DNA of 64,000 nt from Solirubrobacteraceae bacterium. Its GTDB lineage: Bacteria; Actinomycetota; Thermoleophilia; Solirubrobacterales; Solirubrobacteraceae. Shown one piece after another: positions 8,271-18,523 of this stretch. A model generated the notes under the pieces. That model did no database searches and was not told where the DNA came from. It worked only from the letters and a program-made list of their open reading frames with translations. Both the position numbers and the translations under genes were made by a program. Within the stretch, counting starts at the first letter, position 1; the number at the start of each line of letters is the position of its first letter. The stretch spans positions 38,516-102,515 of the forward strand of contig JANJTP010000021.1 of NCBI GenBank assembly GCA_024711025.1, written 5' to 3'.

Positions 8271-9902
8271 GTGGGCAACGTCGCCGTCGAGCGCCGCCTC
8301 GGCGGCGACGTCGTAGCGGAAAGCCTGGCGGCGCTCGGTGCGAGCGCCGCGTTCGGTGTGCCGGGCGTCCACACGCTCGCGATCTGGGAGGGGCTGCGGC
8401 GGCTGGGCATGCGCTCGGTCGCCCTGCGCACCGAGACCAACAGCGCGCTCGCCGCCGACGGCTACGCGCGCGTGCTGCACAGCCCCGCGCCGCTGCTGCT
8501 CACGACCGGGCCCGGGGCGCTGAACTCGCTGATGGGCATCGTCGAGTCGGCCTCGGCGCACGTGCCGGTGCTGGCGATCGCCAGTCAGCTCCCCCGGGAT
8601 CGCATGGCACGCCGGCAGGGCGGGCTGCACGAGGTGCCCGATCAGACCGCGTCGTTCACGCCGCTCGTGAAGTGGACCGGCCGGCCGACGAGCTGCGAGT
8701 CGCTGCCGGGAGTCATCGCCGAGGCGTGGCGCCGGGCGCTCGAGCCCCCATCGGGGCCGGTCTACGTCGAGATCCCGTATGACCTGCTCGACGCGCCGAC
8801 CGACGTGCCGGCGGCCACGGCTGCCGACGCTGCTCCGCCGGCGCCGAGCGCTCCCTCGACGGAGCTGCTCGATCACGTCGCGGAGTTGCTCGACGGCGCC
8901 GAGCGGCCCGTCATCTGGGCCGGCGGCGGGGTCGTCCGCAGCGGCGCCTGGGACGAGCTGGCGGCGGTCGCCGAGCTCTTGCAGTCGCCGGTCGCGACCA
9001 CCTACATGGGCAAGGACGCGATCCCGTACGACCACCCGCTGGCCGTGGGCGCGATGTGCGACGACGGGCCGTTCGCCGATCTGCTCACCGGGGCCGACGT
9101 GCTGCTCTGCGTCGGAACCGAGCTCGGCGAGTGGACGACGCAGCAGTACGGGCTGCGCTTCCGCGGGCGCCTGATCCAGATCGACGCCTCGCCCGAGCGG
9201 ATCGGCGCGACGTTCCCGGCGCTGCCCGTCGTCTCCGACGCCAAGGCCGCGCTCGCCGGCCTCGCCCAGCGGCTCACGCGGCGGTCGGCCGACGAGGCGC
9301 CGACCGAGCGCATCGCGGAGATCCGCCGCCGGATCCGCGAGGGCCAGGCGGCGGCCGGCCACGAGCGCGAGCACGCGGTCATGGACGCGCTGCATGCCGG
9401 CCTCCCCCGCAACGCGATCGCTTCGGTCGACATGACCGTCGCCGGGTACTGGGCTGCGGCGCACCTGCCGGTCTACGAGCGGCGGAGCTTCCTCTACTCG
9501 CTCGGCTCCGGCGCGCTCGGCTACGCCGTCGCAGCGGCCGTCGGCGCGCAGGTCGCGGCTCCCGAGCGACCGGTCTTCACGATCGTCGGCGACGGTGGCT
9601 TCATGTACGCGCCGCAGGAGCTCGCGACGATCCGCGAGCACGAGCTTCCCGTCAAGCTCCTGGTGATCGACGACGGCGGCTACGGGATGCTGCGCGAGAT
9701 CCAGGACAGGCGCTTCGGCGCGACCTACGCCGTCGATCTCTTCCGGCCCGACTTCGGCGCCCTCGCCGGAGCGTTCGGGGTCCCCGTCCGCGAGACGAGC
9801 GTCGACGATCTGGCCGACTCGCTCGAGTGGGCTACCTCGGTCGACGGCCCGGCGATCGTGCTGCTGCCGACGACGCTGCAGATGTACCGCCCGATTCGCT
9901 AG
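8271..9902 (+). CDS. Thiamine-diphosphate enzyme, probable 2-oxoacid decarboxylase (2-ketoarginine decarboxylase-like)
   Basis: This 543-aa protein has the three-domain layout of the acetolactate synthase / 2-oxoacid decarboxylase family. The N-terminal Pyr domain has FGVPGVHTLAIWEGL and the cofactor-activating Glu in RTETNSALAADGYAR. The C-terminal PP domain has the GDG motif (VGDGGFMYAPQELATI), ending in DDGGYG where most relatives have an Asn at the metal site. The GVHTL and LHEVPDQ segments resemble AruI-type 5-guanidino-2-oxopentanoate decarboxylases rather than IlvB. The product of such an enzyme is an aldehyde that the preceding ALDH could oxidise. Starts are GTG 8265 (overlaps the ALDH stop) or GTG 8271, which has GGAG at better spacing. 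Exact substrate is inferred. Confidence 0.78.
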   Translation: MGNVAVERRLGGDVVAESLAALGASAAFGVPGVHTLAIWEGLRRLGMRSVALRTETNSALAADGYARVLHSPAPLLLTTGPGALNSLMGIVESASAHVPVLAIASQLPRDRMARRQGGLHEVPDQTASFTPLVKWTGRPTSCESLPGVIAEAWRRALEPPSGPVYVEIPYDLLDAPTDVPAATAADAAPPAPSAPSTELLDHVAELLDGAERPVIWAGGGVVRSGAWDELAAVAELLQSPVATTYMGKDAIPYDHPLAVGAMCDDGPFADLLTGADVLLCVGTELGEWTTQQYGLRFRGRLIQIDASPERIGATFPALPVVSDAKAALAGLAQRLTRRSADEAPTERIAEIRRRIREGQAAAGHEREHAVMDALHAGLPRNAIASVDMTVAGYWAAAHLPVYERRSFLYSLGSGALGYAVAAAVGAQVAAPERPVFTIVGDGGFMYAPQELATIREHELPVKLLVIDDGGYGMLREIQDRRFGATYAVDLFRPDFGALAGAFGVPVRETSVDDLADSLEWATSVDGPAIVLLPTTLQMYRPIR

Positions 9903-9971
9903 GCAACGGCCCGGCGGGGACCGACCAGGGCGTCGCGTCGCGTCGCGTCGTCTCGTACCGGCGGTGCGTCC

Positions 9972-10080
9972 TTTCGCGGGGGCGACGCTTCGCGCGGCGA
10001 CGCTTCGCGGGGGCGACGTTTCGCGGGGGCGACGTTTCGCGCGGCGACGTTTCGCGCGGCGACGCTTCGCGGGGGCGTCC
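9972..10080. repeat. Seven tandem 15-16 bp GC-rich repeats
   Basis: Seven head-to-tail units read YTTCGCGGGGGCGACG (16 bp) or YTTCGCGCGGCGACG (15 bp): 9972, 9988, 10003, 10019, 10035, 10050 and 10065. Both lengths alternate, so replication slippage is likely. The array lies between convergent genes, just before a hairpin. Confidence 0.9.
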
Positions 10081-10085
10081 GGCAC

Positions 10086-10125
10086 CGTGTGCCGTTCCCG
10101 ACCTCGCGGCCGGAAACGGCACACG
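10086..10125. terminator. Hairpin between convergent genes
   Basis: CGTGTGCCGTT at 10086-10096 pairs with AACGGCACACG at 10115-10125. It lies between the decarboxylase stop (+) and the PEPCK stop (-), so it could end transcription from both sides. There is no T-tract. Confidence 0.55.
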
Positions 10126-10131
10126 TGAGCG

Positions 10132-11925
<1,794 letters not shown>

Positions 11926-12182
11926 GACGGGGTCAGCCTCCTGCGCGCTCGTTCAAGGGATTCGCCGATTCAAAGACCCGGAAACGGCGATGGGGGCGCG
12001 CTCTGCAGCCGCCCCCTTGACCGAGCAGCCTACCGCGCACCCCGCCGCAGGGGCGTCAGGGCGTGCCCGGGGTCGAGATCCGTAGAGGCCCGCAGAGGAA
12101 GGCGTGGCCGCCGACCTTTGGTCGTGCGGTCCGACGTGGTGCCTAGGGTAAGCGGGCCCTGGCTGTCAGGAAAGGATCTCCG

Positions 12183-13031
12183 TTGCGCGTTCGGCTTCTG
12201 TCCCTCGCCCGCCAACAGCCGATCGCGCTGCTGGCGCTGTTCGTCGCGCTGGGCGGCAGCTCGTATGCCGCTGTCTCCGCGCGCGATGCCCGTCCGTCCG
12301 GTGAGGTGATCCAGGCGTGCGTAGGCAAGAACACCGGCCGTCTGCGTGTCGTCGACAGCCCGATCCGCTGCGGCAGCCTGGAGGCGCCGCTGGCGTTCAA
12401 CCGCGAGGGGCGCCGCGGCTCGCAGGGCAAGATCGGCCCGCGCGGCAAGCGCGGCTTGCAGGGCGACGCCGGGCCCGCCGGCACCCCTGGTGAGGCCGGG
12501 CTCGCCGGCACCCCTGGTCCACAGGGGTCGGCCGGCCCCCAGGGTCCCACCGGCCTCCAGGGTCCCGCCGGCCCGCAGGGCGACCGGGGAGACACCGGCG
12601 CTACCGGTCCGCAGGGCGACCAGGGAGACACCGGCGCCCAGGGCCCGGCCGGCACCAACGGCCTGTCGATCTCGTGGGAGCTCTGGTCCACGGCGGCCTG
12701 GACCGAGACGCCGGCGAGGACCTGGACGCAGATCGGCCAGCAGTCGATCCAGGTCCCCAAGGCCGGCTACCTGGCGATCGCGGTGACCTTCGACGTAAGG
12801 AACCCCGGCAACAGCCTGGGCGAGGTCAACTGTGACGTGCAGGTCGACGGCGGCGGCCCCTCCGGCGAGTTCACCACCGCAGACCTGCTCGGCTATCAGC
12901 GCTCGCAGCTCGTCTGGATGAAACGTAGGTACCTCCAGGCCGGCGCACACACACTGTCGCTGCACTGCTGGACCGCCCTCGACATGCAGGCCGTCACCGC
13001 CTCGGGGATCGCGGTGCTCACCACCAGCTGA
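12183..13031 (+). CDS. Secreted collagen-like repeat protein
   Basis: This 282-aa protein has an N-terminal signal/anchor (QQPIALLALFVALGGSSYAA) of a type very common in Thermoleophilia surface proteins. A small two-Cys segment follows (Cys46, Cys63). Residues 76-159 form 28 uninterrupted Gly-X-Y triplets (for example GDAGPAGTPGEAGLAGTPG), a collagen-like triple-helix stem. The last 120 residues form an apparent beta-rich head with two further Cys, resembling the C1q/TNF-like trimer heads often attached to bacterial collagen stems, though I cannot confirm the fold. The start is TTG 12183 with AGGAAAGGA upstream. It is monocistronic. Its role is probably at the cell surface; no function can be assigned. 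Confidence 0.85.
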   Translation: MRVRLLSLARQQPIALLALFVALGGSSYAAVSARDARPSGEVIQACVGKNTGRLRVVDSPIRCGSLEAPLAFNREGRRGSQGKIGPRGKRGLQGDAGPAGTPGEAGLAGTPGPQGSAGPQGPTGLQGPAGPQGDRGDTGATGPQGDQGDTGAQGPAGTNGLSISWELWSTAAWTETPARTWTQIGQQSIQVPKAGYLAIAVTFDVRNPGNSLGEVNCDVQVDGGGPSGEFTTADLLGYQRSQLVWMKRRYLQAGAHTLSLHCWTALDMQAVTASGIAVLTTS

Positions 13032-13050
13032 CCCGGCACGGTGCTGGCGC

Positions 13051-13093
13051 CGGTGCCCATGCGCCCGCCTGCCGTCCGCGCGCATGGGCACCG
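13051..13093. terminator. Bidirectional hairpin terminator
   Basis: CGGTGCCCATGCGC (13051-13064) pairs perfectly over 14 bp with GCGCATGGGCACCG (13080-13093). It sits 20 bases after the collagen-like gene and before the end of the convergent MaoC gene. Confidence 0.65.
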
Positions 13094-13205
13094 CGCGATC
13101 CGCCAGGCGGCGCCTGCGATCGCCTACGCCGACCTGATGGCCGACGCCGACTTACAAACCGACTACGTGGCGCCCGCGAGCGCTGTACCGCGCTCCCGCG
13201 GCGCG

Positions 13206-13742
13206 CTAGCCCTCGACAGGGGCGCCCGGCACGCGCTTGGGCACCAGCACCAGGCGCTTGAACTCGGCGACCAGCAGACCGTCCTGGTTGAACACGCGCG
13301 TGTGGACCTTGACGACGCCGCGATCCGGCTTGGAGCGCGACTCCTTCTTCTCGAGCACCCCGGTCTCGACGAACAGCGTGTCGCCGTGGAAGACGGGGTT
13401 GGGGTGCGAGAGCTCCTCGGTGGCGAGGTTCGCGATCGCCTTGCCGGAGACGTCGCTCACGCTCATGCCGAGCGCCAGCGAGTAGACGAGCGGGCCGACG
13501 ACGACGTTGCGCCCCTGCTGCGACTGCGACGCGTAGACGTCGTTGATGTGCAGCGGGTGGTGGTTCATCGTGATCAGGCAGAAGAGGTGGTCGTCCGCCT
13601 CGGTGACCGTCTTGGCCGGCCAGTGCTTGTACGTCGCGCCTACCTCGAACTCCTCGAAGTAGCGCCCGTAGGAGTGCGCGCCCGAGGCCTCGCGCTCGGC
13701 TTGGTCGATCGTGAAGGCGCTGCTCTGAACGGTGTCGGACAT
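13206..13742 (-). CDS. MaoC-family enoyl-CoA hydratase/dehydratase (mesaconyl-CoA hydratase-like)
   Basis: This 178-aa single hot-dog protein has the MaoC pattern: FEVGATYKHWPAKTVTEAD, then the catalytic Asp/His region around NHHPLHINDVYASQS, then VVGPLVYSLALGMSV. MaoC-family enzymes add water to, or remove it from, enoyl-CoA esters. It is divergent from a malyl/methylmalyl-CoA lyase gene 124 bases away. That pairing is known from the mesaconyl-CoA/methylmalyl-CoA interconversion of the ethylmalonyl-CoA and 3-hydroxypropionate pathways. I infer a C5 dicarboxylyl-CoA substrate. A plain (R)-specific enoyl-CoA hydratase remains possible. Confidence 0.85.
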   Translation of the reverse strand: MSDTVQSSAFTIDQAEREASGAHSYGRYFEEFEVGATYKHWPAKTVTEADDHLFCLITMNHHPLHINDVYASQSQQGRNVVVGPLVYSLALGMSVSDVSGKAIANLATEELSHPNPVFHGDTLFVETGVLEKKESRSKPDRGVVKVHTRVFNQDGLLVAEFKRLVLVPKRVPGAPVEG

Positions 13743-13866
13743 GGCTCGCTCTGGCTCCTGGACGGTGGACGAGGACGTGAAGCATGCCGTACTGCCCGCC
13801 GCGTCGACTGGCGAGTCAATTATCTTCCGCGAGCCGTCCTAGACCGCCACCAGCCCGGAGACCGCC

Positions 13867-14931
13867 GTGCGCCACCCACGTGACTTCTTCAAGCCGCTCG
13901 CCGCAGGCGCGCCCGACCCGCTGACGGAGATCCCGTTCCCGCCGTCGCGGATGATCCACTTCTTCGACGCGGGCAACGAGAAGATGCGCGCGAAGCTGCC
14001 CGAGATCGCGGCGAAGAGCGACATCGTCCTGGGCAACCTCGAGGACGCCGTGCCGGTCGACAACAAGGAGGCCGCGCGCGAGGGGCTCGTCACCGTCGGC
14101 AGGGAGATCGACCTCGGCGACACGCAGCTATGGACGCGCGTCAACGCGCTCGACTCCCCCTGGGTGCTCGACGACCTGACACGACTCGTCGGCGAGATCG
14201 GCGACAAGCTCAGCGTGATCATGATCCCGAAGGTCGAGGGCGCCTGGGACATCCACTACGTCGACCGCCTGCTCGCGCAGCTCGAGGCGAAGGCTGGCGT
14301 CCGCCGGCCGATCCTCGTCCACGCGATCCTCGAGACCGCGCTCGGCGTCGCCAACGTCGAGGAGATCGCGTACGCGAGCCCGCGCATGCAGGGCATGAGC
14401 TTCGGCCCGGCCGACCTCGCGGCCTCGCGGCGGATGAAGACGACGCGCGTCGGCGGCGGCCACCCCGGCTACCGCGTGATCGAGGACCCCGACCCCCAGG
14501 TTCCGGACGCGCCGCGCGCAAGCGCCCAGCAGGACCTCTGGCACTACTCGATCGGGCGCATGGTCGACGCCTGCGCAAGCGCCGGCATCCTCCCCTTCTA
14601 CGGTCCGTTCGGCGACATCAAGGACGTCGCCGGCTGCGAGGCGCAGTTCCGCAGCGCGTTCCTGATGGGCTGCGTCGGCGCCTGGTCGCTGCACCCGGTG
14701 CAGATCGACATCGCGAAGAAGGTCTTCTCGCCGGATCCCGACGAGGTCCGCTTCGCCCGCAAGGTGATCGCCGCGATCCCCGATGGGCGCGGGGTGCACA
14801 TGATCGACGGCAAGATGCAGGACGACGCGACCTGGAAGCAGTGCCAGGTGATGGTCCAGCTCGCCGAGATGCTGGCGCGCAAGGACCCCGAGCTGCGCGA
14901 GGCATACGGGCTCGACGGCCCGACGGGCTGA
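13867..14931 (+). CDS. mcl: Malyl-CoA / beta-methylmalyl-CoA / citramalyl-CoA lyase
   Basis: This 354-aa HpcH/HpaI aldolase-family TIM barrel closely follows the Chloroflexus Mcl pattern along its length. It begins [18 protein letters not shown] and has [16 protein letters not shown] with the metal-binding acidic residues near 58, and [17 protein letters not shown]. It also has the long insert [20 protein letters not shown] and the C-terminal [12 protein letters not shown]. Such enzymes cleave malyl-CoA to acetyl-CoA and glyoxylate, and methylmalyl-CoA to propionyl-CoA and glyoxylate. The start is GTG 13867 with GGAG eight bases upstream. The divergent MaoC hydratase and the CoA ligase pair downstream (16.4-18.5 kb) could supply its substrates. 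Confidence 0.9.
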   Translation: MRHPRDFFKPLAAGAPDPLTEIPFPPSRMIHFFDAGNEKMRAKLPEIAAKSDIVLGNLEDAVPVDNKEAAREGLVTVGREIDLGDTQLWTRVNALDSPWVLDDLTRLVGEIGDKLSVIMIPKVEGAWDIHYVDRLLAQLEAKAGVRRPILVHAILETALGVANVEEIAYASPRMQGMSFGPADLAASRRMKTTRVGGGHPGYRVIEDPDPQVPDAPRASAQQDLWHYSIGRMVDACASAGILPFYGPFGDIKDVAGCEAQFRSAFLMGCVGAWSLHPVQIDIAKKVFSPDPDEVRFARKVIAAIPDGRGVHMIDGKMQDDATWKQCQVMVQLAEMLARKDPELREAYGLDGPTG

Positions 14932-15017
14932 TCGGGCCCGGCTCGGCAGCGCGGCGGGCTGATCGGGCCCGGCGCGGCGGCGCGGTGGGCTGATCGGCAC
15001 GGCGCGGCGGCGCGGCG
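14926..15017. repeat. Three tandem copies of a 31-bp GC-rich repeat
   Basis: Copies start at 14926, 14957 and 14988, each beginning GGCTGATCGG; the third is 30 bp and slightly diverged. The TGA stop codon of the mcl gene lies inside the first copy, so the repeat contributes the end of that reading frame. Confidence 0.85.
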
Positions 15018-15064
15018 GGCCTTGGCCGGTGGCAACCGCCGAGGCGCCTATTCGTCGCCTGCCG

Positions 15065-15093
15065 TTGACGATCGATCGACACCCTGTCAGATT
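15065..15093 (+). promoter_or_regulatory. Possible promoter of the RTX-like gene
   Basis: TTGACG (15065-15070) is followed after 17 bases by CAGATT (15088-15093). The -10 is weak, but AGATTCGC recurs at the promoter near 51.57 kb. Confidence 0.3.
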
Positions 15094-15138
15094 CGCCGCG
15101 CCGGTTACGCGGGCGGACAGACGAAAGGGCAGGGAAGC

Positions 15139-16224
15139 ATGAGGTCGCGACGACTGATGGTCGGCTTGCTCACCACGCTGGGGGCGCTGGCGGCATCCGG
15201 CAACGCCTGGGCGGTGACGACCGTCTCGCGCTCGGGCAACGTGATCACGATCACCGGCGGCCCGGAGGCCAACTACGTCGACCAGCCATCGTTCGGCGAC
15301 AGCGGGCCGCTGCTCTACAGCGATCCGGCCGGCATCAACTACGGGCCCGGCTGCGCCGACAACCACACCGGCAACACCGTCGTCTGCGGTAACCTGGGCC
15401 CCGGCCTGGTCGCCAACGTCTCGCTCGGCGCCGGCGACGACACCTTCCGCCCCGAGGCGACGATGACGACCTCGCCCCGGCTGGTCGTCGACCTCGGCCC
15501 CGGCAACGACACGACGTGGGGCTCGGCGCACGGCGACGTGCTCGGCGGCGGTGACGGCAGCGACAGCATCAACGGCCGTGGCGGCAACGACACGATAGAC
15601 GGCGGCGCGGGTCAGGACCAGCTGATCGGCGCCGGCGGCGACGACACCGTGATCGGCGGGCCGGGACGCGACAGCCTGTTCGGCGACGGCGAGTTCACCG
15701 CTTTCAACTACGGCAACGACACGTTGCGCGCGCACGACGGCGAGGTCGACGCGCTCTCCTGCAGCTTCGGCGCCGACGTCGCCGAGGCCGACCCGACCGA
15801 CGTCTTCGACGTGCTCGGCGACTGCGAGCAGGTCGATCGCAGCGGAGCCGGCGGGGGCTCCGGCGGGGGCGACCTCGCCGTCACCATCGGCGCGCCGTCC
15901 GGCACGAAGCTCGGCGCGCTGCTGCGCGGCAAGTCGCTGCGCTTTCGCTCGACCTTCTCCGCGCCCTGCCGGGCCGCCGTGGGCCTCGTCGTACGCCGTC
16001 GCGAGGCGAAGCGGCTGGGCGTCGGGCGCAGTGACACGATCATCGGCCGCGCGGGCGGCGACGTCCCCGAGGCGGGCGCCTACGCGACGACGCTGAAGAT
16101 CGCGTCCAAGTACCGACGCAAGCTGCGTCGCGCCCGCAGCGTCACCGCCTACATCGTGCTTGCCTGCACAGACGAGGGCGGTGCCACCGGAACCGCCGCG
16201 CGCAAGGCCGTGCTGCGCCGCTGA
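15139..16224 (+). CDS. Secreted protein with hemolysin-type calcium-binding (RTX-like) repeats
   Basis: This 361-aa protein has a Sec signal peptide (RSRRLMVGLLTTLGALAASG, cleavage near NAWA-VTT). Residues about 120-185 hold glycine-aspartate nonapeptide repeats (GGDGSDSINGRGGNDTIDGG, GAGGDDTVIG) of the calcium-binding beta-roll type. A Gly/Ser linker and a C-terminal domain of about 110 residues follow. That domain has two Cys and basic patches (RRREAKRLGVGRSDTI); similar tails are frequent in Solirubrobacterales exported proteins. The ATG at 15139 follows GCAGGGAAGC; the open frame upstream is unsupported. It is probably a calcium-stabilised extracellular protein; the function is unknown. 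Confidence 0.85.
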   Translation: MRSRRLMVGLLTTLGALAASGNAWAVTTVSRSGNVITITGGPEANYVDQPSFGDSGPLLYSDPAGINYGPGCADNHTGNTVVCGNLGPGLVANVSLGAGDDTFRPEATMTTSPRLVVDLGPGNDTTWGSAHGDVLGGGDGSDSINGRGGNDTIDGGAGQDQLIGAGGDDTVIGGPGRDSLFGDGEFTAFNYGNDTLRAHDGEVDALSCSFGADVAEADPTDVFDVLGDCEQVDRSGAGGGSGGGDLAVTIGAPSGTKLGALLRGKSLRFRSTFSAPCRAAVGLVVRRREAKRLGVGRSDTIIGRAGGDVPEAGAYATTLKIASKYRRKLRRARSVTAYIVLACTDEGGATGTAARKAVLRR

Positions 16225-16391
16225 CCACGCCCGCCACCCGATCCGCCGGCCGCCGGCGTGGCGTCCTCGAGGACCACGACCGGGGTCGCAGAACCGCGGC
16301 CGCCGTCCGATCCGCTGGCCGCCGCATGAGCCCGCCGCGCCGCGCCGCTGTAGGGTTCGCCGCCGCTCCGTTCCCCGCTATCCGAGGTTCG

Positions 16392-17603
16392 ATGAGGTTC
16401 TACGAGTACGAGGCGCGCGAGATCGTCCGTCGCGCCGGCATCCCGGTGACCGACTTCGGCTTCACGCGCGACGCGCGGGAGGCCGCCACGATCGCCGAGC
16501 GCATCGGTGGGCCGGTCGTCATCAAGTCCCAGGTGCTGACGGGCGGCCGGATGAAGGCCGGCGGCGTGAAGTTCGCCGATGGCCCGCAGGAGGCCGAGGC
16601 CCACGCGCGCGACATCCTGGCGCTCGAGATCGGCGGGCACATGCCGCGCGGCGTGCTCGTCGACCCCAGGGCCGACGTCGCCCAGGAGTACTACGCCGGC
16701 GTCGTCTGGGACGGCGCCGCCAAGCAGCCGGTGATCATCTTCTCGCCGGTCGGCGGGATCGACATCGAGCAGGTCGCCGAGGAGCAGCCCGACAAGGTCG
16801 GCCGGCGGCACTTCTCGAACGTCCTGCCGTTCAGCGAGTTCGCGGCAAAGGAGGTCATCGCCGCGACCGGCGTCAGCGGCGGCGACCTGAACCGGCTGGT
16901 TCCCATCGTCGCCAAGCTCGCGCGGCTGTTCGTCGAGTACGACATGACGCTCGCCGAGATCAACCCCCTGGGCCGGCTCGCCGACGGCTCGTTCGTCGCA
17001 CTCGACGCGCACATGGACATGGAGAACGAGGCACGCGGCCGCCACCGGAAGCTGCTCCACGAGCTCGGCGTAGGCGACGAGGAGACGCGCCAGGCCCGCG
17101 AGGCGACGCCGTTCGAGCTCGCCGGCGAGGCCGTCGACGCCCAGGACCACCGCGGCGTCGCGGGGAACGTCACCGAGTTCGACGGGAACCTCGGGCTCGT
17201 GATCGGAGCCGGCGGCGGCTCGCTCACGCTGTTCGACGCCGTGCGGGCACACGGCGGCCGGCCGGCCAACTACTGCGAGATCGGCGGCAACCCGTCGGTC
17301 GCCAAGGCGTGCGGGCTGGCGAAGCTCGTCCTGCAGAAGCCGGGCGTCGACAAGATCGCGGTGATGATGTCGATCGTCTCGAACACGCGCGTCGACATCG
17401 TGGCGCGCGGCGTCATCAAGGCCTGCCTCGAGCTCGGGTACGACCCGGCCGAGAAGATCGCGATCTTCCGCATCCCGGGGGCCTGGGAGGAGGAGGGCTT
17501 CAAGATCCTCGAGCGCTACGGCGTCGAGTACGCCGACCGATCGGTGTCGATGCACGAGGCGGCCCGGAGGGCGGTCGCGAAGATCCAGGGAGCCGGCGCA
17601 TGA
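16392..17603 (+). CDS. ADP/GDP-forming CoA ligase, beta subunit (succinyl-/malyl-CoA ligase-like)
   Basis: This 403-aa protein has the SucC/MtkA layout: an N-terminal ATP-grasp domain (MRFYEYEAREIVRRAGIPVT, VVIKSQVLTGGRMKAGGVKF) and the metal-site segment DMTLAEINPLGRL. A C-terminal CoA-ligase domain has FDGNLGLVIGAGGGSLTLFD and CEIGGNPSVAKACGLAKL. With the next gene it forms a two-subunit carboxylate-CoA ligase. It is not an ordinary housekeeping SucC in detail, and it sits 1.5 kb after a malyl-CoA lyase. Malate-, citramalate- or mesaconate-CoA ligase activity is therefore a reasonable guess; succinate is the conservative one. The start is ATG 16392. Confidence 0.85.
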   Translation: MRFYEYEAREIVRRAGIPVTDFGFTRDAREAATIAERIGGPVVIKSQVLTGGRMKAGGVKFADGPQEAEAHARDILALEIGGHMPRGVLVDPRADVAQEYYAGVVWDGAAKQPVIIFSPVGGIDIEQVAEEQPDKVGRRHFSNVLPFSEFAAKEVIAATGVSGGDLNRLVPIVAKLARLFVEYDMTLAEINPLGRLADGSFVALDAHMDMENEARGRHRKLLHELGVGDEETRQAREATPFELAGEAVDAQDHRGVAGNVTEFDGNLGLVIGAGGGSLTLFDAVRAHGGRPANYCEIGGNPSVAKACGLAKLVLQKPGVDKIAVMMSIVSNTRVDIVARGVIKACLELGYDPAEKIAIFRIPGAWEEEGFKILERYGVEYADRSVSMHEAARRAVAKIQGAGA

Positions 17604-18523
17604 GCATCCTCATCGACCAGGACACGACGTTCATCGTCCAGGGGATCACCGGCCGAGAGGCGGTCAACCTCACCCGCGAGTGCCTCGACTACGGCGCCGG
17701 CGCGAAGATCGTCGGCGGCGTCACGCCCGGCCGCAAGGGTCGCGAGGTGCACGGCATCCCGGTCTTCGACACGGTCGAGCAGGTCGTCTCGGCCCACGGC
17801 GGGCCGATCTACGGCTCGGTCGTCACCGTCCCCCCCGCATTCACCAAGGACGCCGTCTTCGAGGCGATCGAGAACGGCATCAGGCTGATCGTGATCGTCA
17901 CCGAGCGCATCCCGCGACGCGACGTCGCGCAGATGGTCGAGCTGGCGACGCTGCGCGGCGCGCGGATCATCGGCCCCAACTGCCTCGGGATCATCGTGCC
18001 CGACGTCGTCAAGATGGGCGGCATCGGCGGCCCGGCGAAGGACGCCGCGAAGGCCTACGCCCCGGGTCCGATCGGCGTGATCTCCCGCTCCGGCGGTATG
18101 ACGACCGAGATGTCCTCGACGCTCACCGCGGCCGGCCTCGGCCAGTCGACGGCGGTCTCGATCGGCGGCGACGCGATCATCGGCTCGTCGTACGCCGAGC
18201 TCATGCCGCTGTTCGAGGCCGATGAGCAGACGCAGGGCATCGTGATCTACACCGAGCCGGGCGGGCGGATGGAGGCCCAGCTCGCCGCCTGGGTCGTCGA
18301 GAACGATTCGCGCCTGCCGATCGTCGCCTTCATGGCCGGCCGGTTCATGGACGAGATGCCCGGCATGAGCTTCGGCCACGCCGGCACGATCGTCGAGGGC
18401 AAGGAGGACACGGCCGCCGAGAAGATCGCGCGGCTCGCGGAGGCTGGGATCACCGTCGCCGAGGAGATCTCGCAGATACCCGACCTGATCCGGGCGAAGA
18501 TCGCACAGAGGAGCGCGGCATGA
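17600..18523 (+). CDS. ADP/GDP-forming CoA ligase, alpha subunit (succinyl-/malyl-CoA ligase-like)
   Basis: This 307-aa partner carries the Rossmann CoA-binding domain (TTFIVQGITGREAVNLTREC, GAKIVGGVTPGRKG) and the ligase domain. The phosphorylated histidine is in MSFGHAGTIVEG near residue 257. GPIGVISRSGGMTTEMSSTL is the usual subunit signature. The gene overlaps the beta subunit by 4 bases (ATGA) and the following small ferredoxin-like gene also by 4 bases, so all three are translationally coupled. The acid it activates is not determined by sequence. Confidence 0.87.
   Translation: MSILIDQDTTFIVQGITGREAVNLTRECLDYGAGAKIVGGVTPGRKGREVHGIPVFDTVEQVVSAHGGPIYGSVVTVPPAFTKDAVFEAIENGIRLIVIVTERIPRRDVAQMVELATLRGARIIGPNCLGIIVPDVVKMGGIGGPAKDAAKAYAPGPIGVISRSGGMTTEMSSTLTAAGLGQSTAVSIGGDAIIGSSYAELMPLFEADEQTQGIVIYTEPGGRMEAQLAAWVVENDSRLPIVAFMAGRFMDEMPGMSFGHAGTIVEGKEDTAAEKIARLAEAGITVAEEISQIPDLIRAKIAQRSAA

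Noticed and set aside
9972..10080. CRISPR array
   Set aside because: The repeats are only 15-16 bp, directly tandem, and have no spacers. No cas gene is in the window.
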